Source: an uncultured Prevotella sp.
GTDB taxonomy: Bacteria; Bacteroidota; Bacteroidia; Bacteroidales; Bacteroidaceae
Reading direction: 5' to 3'
Length of the DNA: 64,000 bases
Assembly: GCA_900318625.1 (NCBI GenBank)
Contig: ONLG01000005.1
Location: 1 to 64,000, forward strand
Shown: positions 18,650 to 28,276 of the stretch, piece by piece
Position numbering within the stretch: the first letter of the stretch is position 1
How the letters are laid out: the number at the start of each line of letters is the position of its first letter
Translations under genes and position numbers: made by a program
Notes under the pieces: model-generated
What the model was told of the DNA's origin: nothing
Seen by the model: the letters and a program-made list of their open reading frames with translations, nothing else
Database searches by the model: none

Positions 18650-19537
18650 ATGGCACAAAACATATTCAAAGGTTTAGGTATTGCCCTCATTACTCCATTC
18701 AAAAGCGACAGCTCTGTTGACTGGGAAGCACTCGAAGAGATAGTAAAGTTCCAGATTAAGAGTGGTGCCGACTTCTTCTGCATCCTTGCCACGACAGGCG
18801 AAGCACCCTGTCTGAGCGCAGAAGAGAAGGTCCGCATCAAGGAAACCGTTGTGCGTCTGGTCGACGGCAAGCTGCCAATCCTCATGGGATGCGGCGGCAA
18901 CAACACCATGGCCGTGGTCGAAGAGATACGCAACACTGACTGGAGCGGCATCGACGGCATACTGAGCGTATGCCCATACTACAACAAACCGTCACAGGAA
19001 GGACTCTACCAGCACTTCAAGAAGATAGCCGAGGCCAGCCCGCTGCCCATTGTGCTCTACAACGTTCCGGGCCGCACGGGCATCAACCTGCGCCCACAGA
19101 CCACCATCCGACTGGCCAACGACTGCCCCAACATCGTCGCAATAAAAGAAGCCAGCGGCTCTCTCGAACAGGTAGACGAGATCATCAAGGGCAAGCCAGC
19201 CGACTTCGACGTGCTCAGCGGCGACGATGCACTGACGTTCTCGATGGTTGCCAGCGGTGCCGTAGGTGTGATTTCGGTCATCGGAAACGCACTGCCAAAG
19301 GAGTTCTCGCGCATGATACGCTACGAGTTCCGTGGCGAATATGGCCCCGCACGCCGCCTACACCACCGCTTCACCGAGCTCTACAGCCTGCTCTTCGTCG
19401 ACGGAAGCCCTGCCGGAGTGAAAGCACTGCTCTCCGAGATGGGCATGATTGAAAACGAACTGAGGCTTCCGCTCGTTCCAACCAAGGTGACAACGAAGCA
19501 GAAGATGGCTCAGATACTGAAAGAGCTGCAACTCTAA
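18650..19537 (+). CDS. dapA: 4-hydroxy-tetrahydrodipicolinate synthase
   Basis: 295 residues. DapA condenses pyruvate with aspartate semialdehyde in the lysine and diaminopimelate pathway. Seen: GLGIALITPF at the start, TTGEAPCLS (active-site threonines), PYYNKPSQEGLYQHF (catalytic Tyr) and VAIKEASGS with the Schiff-base Lys near residue 167. The start at 18650 (MAQNIFKG) is preferred; the TTG or earlier codons upstream give unrelated sequence. It is followed two bases later by nudC. Confidence 0.96.
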   Translation: MAQNIFKGLGIALITPFKSDSSVDWEALEEIVKFQIKSGADFFCILATTGEAPCLSAEEKVRIKETVVRLVDGKLPILMGCGGNNTMAVVEEIRNTDWSGIDGILSVCPYYNKPSQEGLYQHFKKIAEASPLPIVLYNVPGRTGINLRPQTTIRLANDCPNIVAIKEASGSLEQVDEIIKGKPADFDVLSGDDALTFSMVASGAVGVISVIGNALPKEFSRMIRYEFRGEYGPARRLHHRFTELYSLLFVDGSPAGVKALLSEMGMIENELRLPLVPTKVTTKQKMAQILKELQL

Positions 19538-19539
19538 CA

Positions 19540-20340
19540 ATGACAGAACAGACTCTTTGGTTCATATTCATCGGCGGAGAGTTGCTGCTTGAGCAACACG
19601 CCGATGAAACTTTTTCGGTTCCAGAAGGCAATGAGCCACCCCTGACACTGCCCTCCGAAACCACCATCCACACCGTGACAGCCATGGATGACGGGCGCGA
19701 AGTGCGCACTCTGAGCCTGCCGGAAACATCTCTGCAAGAGCCTGCACAGCATCGGTCGTGGAAGCTCTGCCCCCTCCGCAAGTCTTATTACAAGCTTAAA
19801 CCCGAACTCTATCGGAAGGCCGGAAAGTGTTGGGAGATAGTTTATTGGGACTCTCACAACAAGTATTGCGGTGTGTGTGGGCACCCACTGACTCCCCAAA
19901 CAGACATTTCAAAAACCTGCAAGCATTGCGGAAACGAGGTATGGGCACAGGTGGTGCCAGCAGTTATAGTGCGCATCAACCGCGGCGACGAGCTGTTGCT
20001 CGTCAGGGCACGCAACTTCCGAAGCCACTTCTTCGGCCTTGTGGCAGGCTTCGTGGAAACAGGCGAGAAGCTCGAAGAAACCGTGATGCGCGAGGTGAAG
20101 GAAGAGACGGGCATAGCAATCAAGAACCTTCGCTACTTCGACAGCCAGCCCTGGCCCTTCCCATGCGGCATGATGGTGGGCTTCACTGCCGAATATGCCA
20201 GCGGCGAACTCCACTTGCAAAGCTCCGAACTGGCCGAAGGCGGATGGTTCGACTACCGCAACCTGCCCACGCTGCCCGAGAAACTGTCGATAGCACGTAT
20301 GCTCATCGACGACTTCACAGCCCGCATGGAACAGTATTAG
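19540..20340 (+). CDS. nudC: NAD+ diphosphatase / NADH pyrophosphatase (Nudix)
   Basis: 266 residues. NudC hydrolyses NADH, NAD+ or NAD caps on RNA. The four-cysteine zinc ribbon (CGVCGHPL, then CKHCGNE), a complete Nudix box beginning GFVETGEKLEETVMREVKEE near residue 168 and the NudC-specific SQPWPFP motif are all present. In the last motif the usual Gln-Ser after SQPWPFP is replaced by Cys-Gly. It is two bases from dapA, so the two are cotranscribed; no functional link is obvious. Confidence 0.92.
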   Translation: MTEQTLWFIFIGGELLLEQHADETFSVPEGNEPPLTLPSETTIHTVTAMDDGREVRTLSLPETSLQEPAQHRSWKLCPLRKSYYKLKPELYRKAGKCWEIVYWDSHNKYCGVCGHPLTPQTDISKTCKHCGNEVWAQVVPAVIVRINRGDELLLVRARNFRSHFFGLVAGFVETGEKLEETVMREVKEETGIAIKNLRYFDSQPWPFPCGMMVGFTAEYASGELHLQSSELAEGGWFDYRNLPTLPEKLSIARMLIDDFTARMEQY

Positions 20341-20420
20341 CCACACCAAGGCCAGCCCCCAGCACCTTCCCTGACAGAGCTGAAGCCTGCACAACATTAA
20401 GCCCACGCAGCAAGCTCAAA

Positions 20421-20508
20421 GTAATATGACTCATATTGCTCGGTAATATGACTCATATTGCTCGGTAATATGGCCCATATTGGTCAGTAATATGGCCCAT
20501 ATTGGTCG
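20421..20508 (-). repeat. Palindromic repeat locus 2, four tandem units with two core types
   Basis: Four exact 22-base units start at 20421, 20443, 20465 and 20487. The first two have the core AATATGACTCATATT and the last two AATATGGCCCATATT. Both are odd palindromes: the G-to-A change in the left arm is matched by C-to-T in the right arm. Orientation is opposite to loci 1, 4 and 5. Confidence 0.9.
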
Positions 20509-20592
20509 GCGGCTACAGCCCCCGGGTGGGCAGCCACATAGTCGGGCAGCCACAGATGTTTAATTTTAAGGACACCAACAACCCCAAAATAT

Positions 20593-20623
20593 TTTGCGGT
20601 AAAGAAAAAAATACCTATTTTTG
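20593..20623 (+). promoter_or_regulatory. Promoter for the HU-CCDC81/SPOR gene
   Basis: TTTG at 20593-20596, exactly 19 bases, then TATTTTTG at 20616-20623: a full match to the Bacteroidetes consensus. The expected transcription start (4-7 bases after the box) coincides with the GTG at 20629. Confidence 0.8.
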
Positions 20624-20628
20624 CAAAC

Positions 20629-21771
20629 GTGATTGAACTTGGAAGACATATCGAAATACTGCTGCTCGGCAACGACTGTGTGATAGTTCCCGGTCTGGGA
20701 GCTTTTGTTGCCCATCATGTTGCGGCACGCTACGACGAGCACGACGGGGTGTATCTGCCGCCGTTGCGCACCGTCGGGTTCAATCCCAAGTACGTGATGA
20801 ACGACTCTCTGCTGGCGCAGTCATACGTAGAGGCCAACGACACAAGCTATCCCGAAGCCGTGGCAATGGTCGAAAGCGACGTAAGAGCACTGCGGCGGCA
20901 ACTCACCGACGAGGGTTTTGTTGAGCTGAACGGCGTAGGCACGCTGACAGTCAACAAGGAAGGCAACCTTGAGTTCCTGCCCAACGAGGCCGGAATACTC
21001 ACTCCCGACTTCTACGCACTCGGCGGTCTGGACATTCAGCCGCTGGCCGCAATACGCTCAAAGCACAATGTCGCCCCAGCATCAGCCCCAGAGAGCACCG
21101 CTGCCCCATTCCATCTGCAGCAAGAGGCAACCGCCAAAGCAGCAGAACCACAGACAAAGCCCATCACCATCAGCCCTCGCACGCAGGTTATAGGCATTGC
21201 CAGCGACCGCAACACAGGCAAGCGGTTTGTTGCCATCAGCCTCAGTGCCATCCGCAACACAGCCGTGGCAGCACTGCTGGCCACAGCCTTCTTCCTACTG
21301 GCTTCGCCGCTCGACCTGAACAAGGGCGGACACCACATCGAGCAGCTCCAGTGCGGCTTCCTCTGCAACGTGTTCGACGTAGGCAAACCCATAAAACCCG
21401 ATTTTCTCTTCAAGCCTATCATAACCACAGCAGGCAAGTCGGACAAAGCCACCAGCCCCGTTGCCAAGCCTGCCAGCAAGCCCGCCAAGGCCAAGGCTGC
21501 ACCGAAGCCTAAACCCGTAGCAGCTGCTCCGCAGCCCAAAGAGTACTGGAGCATAGTGCTCTGCAGCCGCGTGGGACTGAAGAATGCCGAGATTTATGCC
21601 GAGATGATACACAAGGACGGCTTCTCCGAGGCTGTCGTCATAGACAAGGAAACCAACGCAAAGGTTGTCTACGGGAAATATCCATCGAAGGAAGAGGCCC
21701 AGAACGCACTTCGCCAACTGAGAGACAACAAGTATTTCAAAATAGGATGGCTTCTTAAAATAACAGAATGA
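20629..21771 (+). CDS. HU-CCDC81 and SPOR domain membrane protein
   Basis: 380 residues. The N-terminus (IELGRHIEILLLGNDCVIVPGLG, here described only) and residues about 75-140 resemble the two HU-CCDC81-type domains of Bacteroidetes. A membrane segment lies near residues 205-225 (AVAALLATAFFLLASPL), then an Ala/Pro/Lys-rich linker, and residues about 305-380 form a SPOR domain (YWSIVLCSRVG, KVVYGKYPSKEEAQNAL), which binds denuded peptidoglycan glycan strands at division sites. The arrangement links a cytoplasmic HU-like part to the periplasmic wall; a role in division or nucleoid-envelope contact is inference. The start is GTG at 20629, practically at the predicted transcript start. Its stop overlaps the next gene (ATGA). 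Confidence 0.85.
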   Translation: MIELGRHIEILLLGNDCVIVPGLGAFVAHHVAARYDEHDGVYLPPLRTVGFNPKYVMNDSLLAQSYVEANDTSYPEAVAMVESDVRALRRQLTDEGFVELNGVGTLTVNKEGNLEFLPNEAGILTPDFYALGGLDIQPLAAIRSKHNVAPASAPESTAAPFHLQQEATAKAAEPQTKPITISPRTQVIGIASDRNTGKRFVAISLSAIRNTAVAALLATAFFLLASPLDLNKGGHHIEQLQCGFLCNVFDVGKPIKPDFLFKPIITTAGKSDKATSPVAKPASKPAKAKAAPKPKPVAAAPQPKEYWSIVLCSRVGLKNAEIYAEMIHKDGFSEAVVIDKETNAKVVYGKYPSKEEAQNALRQLRDNKYFKIGWLLKITE

Positions 21772-22328
21772 AACGAGTAAGATGCCCCAAATGCGACAGC
21801 TTCATCACCTTTGACGAAACGAAATACGAAGCCGGCCAGTCGCTGATTTTCACTTGCCCTAATTGCAGCAAACAGTTCGGAGTGCGCATAGGAACGCCCA
21901 AAGTGCTCGACAAAGAGCAGCGCACCATGCACCCCGACAACGTCTCGGCAACAGCCGAGGACAGCGACGGTGCTGCAACAGCCGAGCGACAGCCCGTTGG
22001 CGAGCTCGTGGTGATAGAAAATGTGTTCCACTACAAGCAGGTCATCCCCCTCTACATGGGCGTGAACACCATTGGCCGCTACCAGAAAGGCAATCCGATA
22101 AACTGCCCTATAGAAACCGTAGACCCGAGCATGGACATGACCCACTGCCGCATAAGCGTTGGCCGCGACAAGAAAGGACGGCTAAGGTTCACCCTGAGCG
22201 ACGGGCCGAGCAACACCGGCACCTTCGTTGACAACGAAATACTGGGCGACAAGGAGCGCAGGATTATACACAACGACACTCTTTTCACCATCGGTGCAAC
22301 AAGCATCATACTGAAAGTGGCCGACTGA
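21768..22328 (+). CDS. Zinc-ribbon and FHA domain protein
   Basis: 186 residues. An N-terminal zinc ribbon has CXXC pairs at residues 6/9 and 30/33 (RCPKC, TCPNC). After a variable linker, residues about 95-186 form a forkhead-associated domain (NTIGRYQKGN, MTHCRISV, SDGPSNTGTFVDNE), which binds phosphothreonine peptides. It is translationally coupled to the HU-CCDC81/SPOR gene (ATGA at 21768-21771), suggesting a common envelope or signalling process. No kinase gene is near. Confidence 0.85.
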   Translation: MKRVRCPKCDSFITFDETKYEAGQSLIFTCPNCSKQFGVRIGTPKVLDKEQRTMHPDNVSATAEDSDGAATAERQPVGELVVIENVFHYKQVIPLYMGVNTIGRYQKGNPINCPIETVDPSMDMTHCRISVGRDKKGRLRFTLSDGPSNTGTFVDNEILGDKERRIIHNDTLFTIGATSIILKVAD

Positions 22329-22385
22329 GGCCAGCTTTCCACTCCATAAAACAACCTGAATATTAACGAAAACATACAAAGCATT

Positions 22386-22928
22386 ATGAAAGCATTAGCA
22401 GGAACCAAAACCGAAAAGAACCTGCAGGAAGCCTTTGCAGGCGAGTCGCAGGCCAGAAACAAGTACTCATACTGGGCATCGAAGGCCAAGAAAGACGGCT
22501 ATGTGCAGATAGCTGCCATCTTCGAGGAAACAGCAAACAACGAGAAAGAGCACGCCAAGATGTGGTTCAAGCTGCTCGAGGGCGGCAAAATCAAAGATAC
22601 GACAGAGAACCTTAAGGCTGCTGCCGAGGGCGAAAACTTTGAATGGACCGACATGTACGAGCGTATGGCACGCGAGGCCGACGAGGAAGGCTTCACCGAG
22701 ATAGCCGAGAAGTTCCGTGGTGTGGCTGCAATCGAGAAGCACCACGAGGCCCGCTATCGCAAACTTTTAGACAACATAGAGCAGAAGAAGGTTTTCTCGC
22801 GCGACGGAGATGCCATCTGGCAGTGCCGCAACTGTGGCCACATCGTAATCGGAAAGCAGGCTCCTGAGGTATGCCCGGTATGCGACCATCCGCAGGCTTA
22901 CTTCGAGCTGCAGGCCAACAACTTCTAA
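22386..22928 (+). CDS. rbr: Rubrerythrin
   Basis: 180 residues. Rubrerythrin reduces hydrogen peroxide in anaerobes with a diiron centre. The ferritin-like part carries the metal ligands in [23 protein letters not shown] and [11 protein letters not shown]; the C-terminal rubredoxin domain has CRNCG and CPVCDHP (two CXXC pairs binding iron). Family-typical length and start ([13 protein letters not shown]). It stands alone between the FHA gene and valS. Confidence 0.97.
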   Translation: MKALAGTKTEKNLQEAFAGESQARNKYSYWASKAKKDGYVQIAAIFEETANNEKEHAKMWFKLLEGGKIKDTTENLKAAAEGENFEWTDMYERMAREADEEGFTEIAEKFRGVAAIEKHHEARYRKLLDNIEQKKVFSRDGDAIWQCRNCGHIVIGKQAPEVCPVCDHPQAYFELQANNF

Positions 22929-23049
22929 GACATCCTCTGTCGAGATACATACAGCAAGGGGACAAGTGGCAAGAGAGTAGTTCTGCCGCTTGTCCTCTTG
23001 TTTGTGTAAGGCACCGAAGGAACTGACAGGAAACAAAAAGGGCAATCTT

Positions 23050-23080
23050 TTTGATAATTAGTCGTTTATTAGTAATTTTG
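23050..23080 (+). promoter_or_regulatory. Promoter for valS
   Basis: TTTG at 23050-23053, 19 bases, TAATTTTG at 23073-23080. The leader to the ATG at 23121 is about 35 bases. Confidence 0.8.
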
Positions 23081-23120
23081 CAAGGATTTTCGTTTGAACA
23101 CAAAATGCAATAATACAAAT

Positions 23121-25844
23121 ATGGAATTAGCAACAAAGTACGATCCGAAAGAAGTGGAGTCGAAGTGGTATCAATACTGGCTCGACAACAAACTGTTCAG
23201 TAGCAAACCCGATGGGCGCGAGCCCTACACCGTGGTGATACCGCCACCAAACGTTACTGGCGTGCTCCACATGGGTCATATGCTCAACAACACCATACAA
23301 GACATCCTCGTTCGCCGCGCCCGCATGGAGGGAAAGAATGCCTGCTGGGTGCCCGGAACCGACCATGCCTCGATAGCAACCGAGGCTAAGGTGGTGAAGA
23401 AACTGGCCGAGCAGGGCATCAAGAAGAGCGACCTCACACGTGAGAAGTTCCTCAAGCACGCATGGGACTGGACCCACGAGCACGGCGGCATCATCCTGAA
23501 GCAGCTCCGCAAGCTCGGTGCTTCGTGCGACTGGGACCGCACGGCGTTCACTATGGACGAGAAACGCTCGAAGAGCGTGATACACGTGTTCGTTGATTTA
23601 TACAACAAAGGACTCATCTACCGCGGCCTGCGAATGGTCAACTGGGACCCGAAGGCACTCACTGCGCTGTCTACCGAGGAAGTAATCTACAGGGAAGAGC
23701 AGAGCCATCTGTTCCATCTGAAATACTATGTCGACGGCCTTGACAGCCTCGACAACGAGCAGCAGCTCATAGACGAGGGCAACATAATCCACCACGACGA
23801 GCGCGGCTACTATGCCGTTGTGGCCACCACACGTCCCGAAACCATCATGGGCGACACGGCAATGTGTATCAATCCCAAGGACCCGAAGAACCAATGGCTC
23901 AAGGGCCGCAAGGTAATCGTGCCACTCGTTGGCCGCGTCATTCCGGTGATTGAGGACCGATATGTTGACATCGAGTTCGGTACAGGCTGTCTGAAAGTCA
24001 CTCCAGCCCACGACACCAACGACTATATGCTGGGCAAAACCCACAACCTTGAGACGATTGACATATTCAACGCCGACGGCACAATATCCGAAGCCAGTCC
24101 GCTCTACGTGGGAATGGACCGCTTCGACTGCCGCACACAGATAGCAAACGACCTCAAGGAGGCCGGACTGATGGAGCGCATAGAGGACTATGTGAACAAG
24201 GTGGGCTACTCGGAACGCAACCCCGACACGGCCATTGAGCCGCGCCTGTCGCTTCAGTGGTTCCTCCGGATGCAGCACTTTGCCGACATTGCGCTGCCAC
24301 CGGTGATGAACGGCGAGATGAACTTCTATCCGGCGAAGTACAAGACCACATATAAGAACTGGCTTGAGAACATCCAGGACTGGTGCATCAGCCGCCAGCT
24401 GTGGTGGGGACACCGTATTCCGGCCTACTACTACAATGCCGAAGGCGACTTTGTGGTGGCCGAAACAGCCGAGGAAGCACTTGAGCTGGCACGCCAGAAA
24501 AGCGGCAACAGCAACCTTCAGGCTGCCGACCTGCGACAGGACGAGGATGCTCTCGACACGTGGTTCTCGTCGTGGCTGTGGCCAATATCCCTCTTCGACG
24601 GCATCAACAACCCCGGAAACGAAGAGATAAACTACTACTACCCCACCGCTGACCTCGTCACCGCACCCGACATTATCTTCTTCTGGGTAGCCCGAATGAT
24701 TATGGCCGGCGAGGAATACATGGGCAAGTACCCCTTCAAGAACGTTTATTTCACGGGCATCGTGCGCGACAAGCTTGGCCGCAAGATGTCAAAGTCGCTC
24801 GGAAACTCGCCCGATCCGCTCATGCTTATCGACAAGTTCGGTGCCGACGGCGTGCGTATGGGAATGATGTTGTCGGCTCCGGCAGGCAACGACATACTCT
24901 TCGACGAGGCTCTTTGCGAACAAGGACGCAACTTCAACAACAAGATATGGAACGCTTTCCGCCTTGTCAAGGGATGGACTGTTGACCCGACAGGCGGCAG
25001 CCAGCCCGATGCCAGCAAGACGGCAGTGGCTTGGTTCGAAGCGAAACTCAAGGAAGCAAGTGCCGAAATGGACGACCTCTTCAGCAAATACCGCCTCAGC
25101 GAAGCACTTATGGTGGTCTACAAGCTGTTCTGGGACGAGTTCTCGAGCTGGTATCTCGAGATGATCAAGCCGGCATACGTTGACGGCAAGCCGCAGCCAA
25201 TAGACCAGACAACCTACGATGCGACGCTGGGCTTCTTCGACAAGCTGCTGAAGCTGCTCCATCCCTTCATGCCGTTTATCACTGAGGAGCTGTGGCAGGC
25301 ACTCTATGAACGCAGTGCAGGCGACTCAATTATGCGCGACTGCCTCCACCTCAGCTTGCCTACCGAGGAGGAGCGAGAGCTTATGGGCGACATCGAAAGC
25401 GTGAAACAGATAGTAGCCGGGGTGCGTACCGTGAGAAACCAGAAGAACATTGCCCCCAAGGAAGCACTCACATTGCAGGCCATTGGCAGCAATGTCTTCG
25501 AGCAATACAACAGCGTGCTGTCCAAAATGGCTAACCTTCAGGCTATTGAAGTGGTGAAGGAAAAGAGCGCAGACGGCACCGCCTTCATGGTTGGAGTACA
25601 CGAATTTGCCGTTCCTTTAGGCTCGATGATTGACATAGAAGCCGAGATTGCCAAGGCTGAAGCTCAGCTGAAGCACCTTGAAGGCTTCCTTGCCGGAGTG
25701 AGAAAGAAGCTCCAGAACGAGCGTTTCGTAGCCAATGCGCCGGAAGCCGTGGTTGCTCTGGAACGCAAGAAGGAAAGCGACTCGCTCGAGAAGATTGCCT
25801 CGCTGAAAGATACGATAGCCGAGCTGAGCAAGGCTAAGAAGTAA
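23121..25844 (+). CDS. valS: Valyl-tRNA synthetase
   Basis: 907 residues, class I synthetase that charges tRNA-Val and edits threonyl mistakes. Seen: HIGH-type motif as HMGH in [11 protein letters not shown], the editing domain ([14 protein letters not shown]), KMSKS in [14 protein letters not shown], and a C-terminal coiled-coil tail (about residues 840-907, rich in Glu, Lys and Leu). The ATG at 23121 ([17 protein letters not shown]) is chosen; the frame runs up to a TTG at 23094, which adds nine residues without homology. Confidence 0.97.
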   Translation: MELATKYDPKEVESKWYQYWLDNKLFSSKPDGREPYTVVIPPPNVTGVLHMGHMLNNTIQDILVRRARMEGKNACWVPGTDHASIATEAKVVKKLAEQGIKKSDLTREKFLKHAWDWTHEHGGIILKQLRKLGASCDWDRTAFTMDEKRSKSVIHVFVDLYNKGLIYRGLRMVNWDPKALTALSTEEVIYREEQSHLFHLKYYVDGLDSLDNEQQLIDEGNIIHHDERGYYAVVATTRPETIMGDTAMCINPKDPKNQWLKGRKVIVPLVGRVIPVIEDRYVDIEFGTGCLKVTPAHDTNDYMLGKTHNLETIDIFNADGTISEASPLYVGMDRFDCRTQIANDLKEAGLMERIEDYVNKVGYSERNPDTAIEPRLSLQWFLRMQHFADIALPPVMNGEMNFYPAKYKTTYKNWLENIQDWCISRQLWWGHRIPAYYYNAEGDFVVAETAEEALELARQKSGNSNLQAADLRQDEDALDTWFSSWLWPISLFDGINNPGNEEINYYYPTADLVTAPDIIFFWVARMIMAGEEYMGKYPFKNVYFTGIVRDKLGRKMSKSLGNSPDPLMLIDKFGADGVRMGMMLSAPAGNDILFDEALCEQGRNFNNKIWNAFRLVKGWTVDPTGGSQPDASKTAVAWFEAKLKEASAEMDDLFSKYRLSEALMVVYKLFWDEFSSWYLEMIKPAYVDGKPQPIDQTTYDATLGFFDKLLKLLHPFMPFITEELWQALYERSAGDSIMRDCLHLSLPTEEERELMGDIESVKQIVAGVRTVRNQKNIAPKEALTLQAIGSNVFEQYNSVLSKMANLQAIEVVKEKSADGTAFMVGVHEFAVPLGSMIDIEAEIAKAEAQLKHLEGFLAGVRKKLQNERFVANAPEAVVALERKKESDSLEKIASLKDTIAELSKAKK

Positions 25845-25870
25845 GAAAGAAACAAGCAACTGCTGAACCA

Positions 25871-25903
25871 AAAAGAGATTGCCCGCAAAGGACAATCTCT
25901 TTT
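25871..25903. terminator. Bidirectional intrinsic terminator
   Basis: 11-base arms AAAAGAGATTG (25871-25881) and CAATCTCTTTT (25893-25903) with U-runs in both directions. It ends valS on the plus strand and the DUF2461 gene on the minus strand. Confidence 0.85.
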
Positions 25904-25907
25904 TTTG

Positions 25908-26618
25908 TTATTCGTAGTCTGCTATCACTGAGTTCAGGAAGTGATTGACCGGCATTGCCAGGCGGAAAATCTGCAAAACTTGGTCCATCCAGTCGGCTTT
26001 GCTGAAGAATTTGTCGTCAAGACGATGCCAGAAAGCATAGTCCTTCATGCGCAGATAGTGCATGAACTCATAGTCGCGGGGAAAGTCTTTGGGACAGGTT
26101 TTCAGGTGGACGATGCCAAATCCCTTGTCCGACGGCCCATCATCGGTGAGCGTTCCGCAGCCGGGAGTGCCGAAAAGGTCGACAAACGGCTTGGCTTCCA
26201 CCATCTTGCGCCACTCGTCGATGTTTGCCATAATCTCGTTGCGGCAAGCCGTCAGTATGTTGGTTGGCAGATAGTATGCCCCTCCGCACACGAAGCTCTG
26301 CCCCGGTTGCAGGTGCAGGTAGTAGCCGGCACGCAGGCTTTTGCGTCCAGCCTCACAGATGTAGGCACCATAGTGGCGCTTGTAGGGCGACTTGTCGGAG
26401 GAGAAGCGCACGTCACGGTAGAACCGATAGCAGCAGTCGCGCGAGGTGAGATGGGCCACGGCAGGGTCAAACTCGGCTATGCGCGAGATAAGACAGTCTA
26501 CCGCCTGCTCGAAGTCGGCCTTCGTTTGCTGGTATTCCTCCTTATGTTCGGCAAACCACTGGCGGTTGTTGTTGGCTGCTATAGCCTTGAGAAACGAGAA
26601 TATCTGTTTGGATTTCAT
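25908..26618 (-). CDS. DUF2461 family protein
   Basis: 236 residues, cytoplasmic. The pattern FLKAIAANNNRQWFAEHKEEY, then YRFYRDVRFSSDKSPYKRHYGAYI and GYYLHLQPGQSFVCGG is that of DUF2461 (TIGR02453), a widespread family with no known biochemical function that I can name. The start at 26618 is at the family's usual position. It lies 47 bases after the endonuclease III gene on the same strand and probably shares its transcript. Confidence 0.85.
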   Translation of the reverse strand: MKSKQIFSFLKAIAANNNRQWFAEHKEEYQQTKADFEQAVDCLISRIAEFDPAVAHLTSRDCCYRFYRDVRFSSDKSPYKRHYGAYICEAGRKSLRAGYYLHLQPGQSFVCGGAYYLPTNILTACRNEIMANIDEWRKMVEAKPFVDLFGTPGCGTLTDDGPSDKGFGIVHLKTCPKDFPRDYEFMHYLRMKDYAFWHRLDDKFFSKADWMDQVLQIFRLAMPVNHFLNSVIADYE

Positions 26619-26665
26619 AGTCAGATGATGCTTTTAGTTGTGTATGAAAAGATGCTGAGGGCAAC

Positions 26666-27316
26666 TCATTCAAGCTTGCTGCCCTCGATAAGTCTGGGGC
26701 AGATGTCGGCGAAAGCACACTCGCTGCATCGCGGATGCTGGCTCCGGCACACATATCTGCCATGGAGCAGCAGCCAGTGATGGGCATCGGGAATATCGTC
26801 GGCAGGTATATGAGCCATGAGATACTTTTCTACCTTCAGCGGATTGTCGGCTGTCTTGGGCACGAGTCCCATGCGATGGCTCACTCGATAGACGTGGGTG
26901 TCTACCGCCATTGCCGCCTTTCCGAACCACACGGCTTGCATGACGTTGGCCGTCTTGCGCCCCACTCCGGGCAGCTTGACCAGTTCTTCGACCATCGAAG
27001 GCACCTCGCCGCCAAACTGTTCCACTATCATCCGCGAGAGTTCGGCCAGATGGCGCGCCTTGCTGTTGGGATAGGAAACGCTGGAAACGTATGCGAGCAG
27101 GTCGTCGGCAGTGGCCTGCGACATAGCCTGCGCCGTGGGATAAGCAGCAAAAAGGGCCGGCGTGACCATGTTCACACGCTTGTCGGTGCACTGTGCGCTG
27201 AGCACCGTGGCACAAAGAAGCTGGAAAGCACTGCCAAAATGCAGTTCAGTGGTGACGTGCGGCATCTGTCGGCGAAAGTATTCGAGCAGATACTGATAGC
27301 GTTGCTGGCGTGTCAT
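26666..27316 (-). CDS. nth: Endonuclease III
   Basis: 216 residues. A DNA glycosylase/AP lyase that removes oxidised pyrimidines. The helix-hairpin-helix LPGVGRKTANV carries the catalytic Lys, VDTHVYRVSHR holds the catalytic Asp, and the C-terminal C-X6-C-X2-C-X5-C cluster (CRSQHPRCSECAFADIC) binds 4Fe-4S. Usual length about 211. Upstream on the same strand is the OmpH-like gene 78 bases away. Confidence 0.96.
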   Translation of the reverse strand: MTRQQRYQYLLEYFRRQMPHVTTELHFGSAFQLLCATVLSAQCTDKRVNMVTPALFAAYPTAQAMSQATADDLLAYVSSVSYPNSKARHLAELSRMIVEQFGGEVPSMVEELVKLPGVGRKTANVMQAVWFGKAAMAVDTHVYRVSHRMGLVPKTADNPLKVEKYLMAHIPADDIPDAHHWLLLHGRYVCRSQHPRCSECAFADICPRLIEGSKLE

Positions 27317-27394
27317 GGCTGTTGTTTAAGCAAAAAAGGCAGAGCCAGCTACGCACCACGCGCAACTGGCCCCTATGAATTACTAAACTTGTTT

Positions 27395-27976
27395 TTACTT
27401 CTTCATTCCTTTATATGCCTTGTTCAGACCCTTCACCACGTCGTCGGTGATGTCGAGCGACTTGTCGGAATAGAGGATGTTGTCGCCCTGCTTGGCAAGA
27501 ATCATGGTGTACTTCTTGTCCTTGTTGAAGCTTTCGAGGAAGTGATGCAGGCTGTCGGCCAGTGCCTTGTTGTAGTCGGCAACCAGCTTCTGGTATTCAT
27601 TGCCTAACCTCTGCTGCAATCCCTCGGCATCCTGAGCCTGCTTCTGTATCGAGGCCTGCACCTGCTGAGCCTGCTGCTGAGTGTATTTGTTGGCCTGAAT
27701 GTCCTGCTGGAACTTGGCAGCTGCCTGCTGCAACGACTGCTGTTTGGTTGCAAGCGTCTTCTGGATGTTCTGCTCCTTCTGCTCCATGAGCTTGGTTACT
27801 TCCTTCCAATAGGTGTACTGGCTCATAATGGAGTCAACCTCCACGTATGCAATCTTCACATCGCTGCTCTCCTTCGAGGGCGCCTTGGTTTCCTTGGTGT
27901 CGTTCTGCTGCGGCTGGTTGTTGCACGAAGCGAGTCCCAGCAATGCTGCAAATGCAAAAATAAATGTTTTTTTCAT
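27395..27976 (-). CDS. OmpH/Skp-like lipoprotein
   Basis: 193 residues. A lipoprotein signal (MKKTFIFAFAALLGLASC, Cys 18) precedes an OmpH/Skp-like domain: DVKIAYVEVDSIMSQYTYW at the start, a long Gln-rich coiled coil (about 75-140), and KKYTMILAKQGDNILYSDKSLDITDDVVKGLNKAY at the end. Skp proteins chaperone outer-membrane proteins in the periplasm; a lipid-anchored form suggests membrane tethering. It is 50 bases downstream of the 61-residue gene on the same strand. Confidence 0.88.
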   Translation of the reverse strand: MKKTFIFAFAALLGLASCNNQPQQNDTKETKAPSKESSDVKIAYVEVDSIMSQYTYWKEVTKLMEQKEQNIQKTLATKQQSLQQAAAKFQQDIQANKYTQQQAQQVQASIQKQAQDAEGLQQRLGNEYQKLVADYNKALADSLHHFLESFNKDKKYTMILAKQGDNILYSDKSLDITDDVVKGLNKAYKGMKK

Positions 27977-28026
27977 CAGATTATTCTTTTAGTTTTCTTA
28001 ATCACTATTGGCCGTGGCAGCCAGGC

Positions 28027-28212
28027 TCATGCCTCGCCGCGCATCTCCCGGTCTTGGTCGAGCACACAGTGTATGCCCCTCTGCTTCATGGCTTCGCTGT
28101 CGTGGATGTGCATCGAAGAGAACTTGCCGTCGCGCTTCAGGATAAGTTTCACGCTGAGCAAAGCCAATGCTATTCCAACAATAATTATGCTTAAAAGCAG
28201 TATTTTCGCCAT
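28027..28212 (-). CDS. Small single-pass membrane protein
   Basis: 61 residues: an N-terminal membrane helix (AKILLLSIIIVGIALALLSV) and a short cytoplasmic tail (KFSSMHIHDSEAMKQRG). I recall similar tiny proteins in other Bacteroidetes but know no function. A promoter-like element (28277-28308) lies upstream, and OmpH/Skp and nth follow on the same strand, which supports it as a real gene. Confidence 0.6.
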   Translation of the reverse strand: MAKILLLSIIIVGIALALLSVKLILKRDGKFSSMHIHDSEAMKQRGIHCVLDQDREMRGEA

Positions 28213-28276
28213 TTTTTCCTAATTTTGCAGTTGAATAATCAACCGACAACGTCCTCAGACCTTGCCTAATTGCCTG

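Larger units (their letters stand above)
20341..20628. other. Intergenic region with repeat locus 2 and a full promoter
   Basis: 288 bases between nudC and the HU-CCDC81/SPOR gene. Four tandem 22-base palindromic units at 20421-20508 are followed by a weak G/C block (GCCCCCGGGTGGGC near 20518-20531) and then by the promoter at 20593-20623. Confidence 0.7.

Noticed and set aside
25845..25907. Possible small RNA between valS and the DUF2461 gene
   Set aside because: The sequence is fully explained by a bidirectional terminator.
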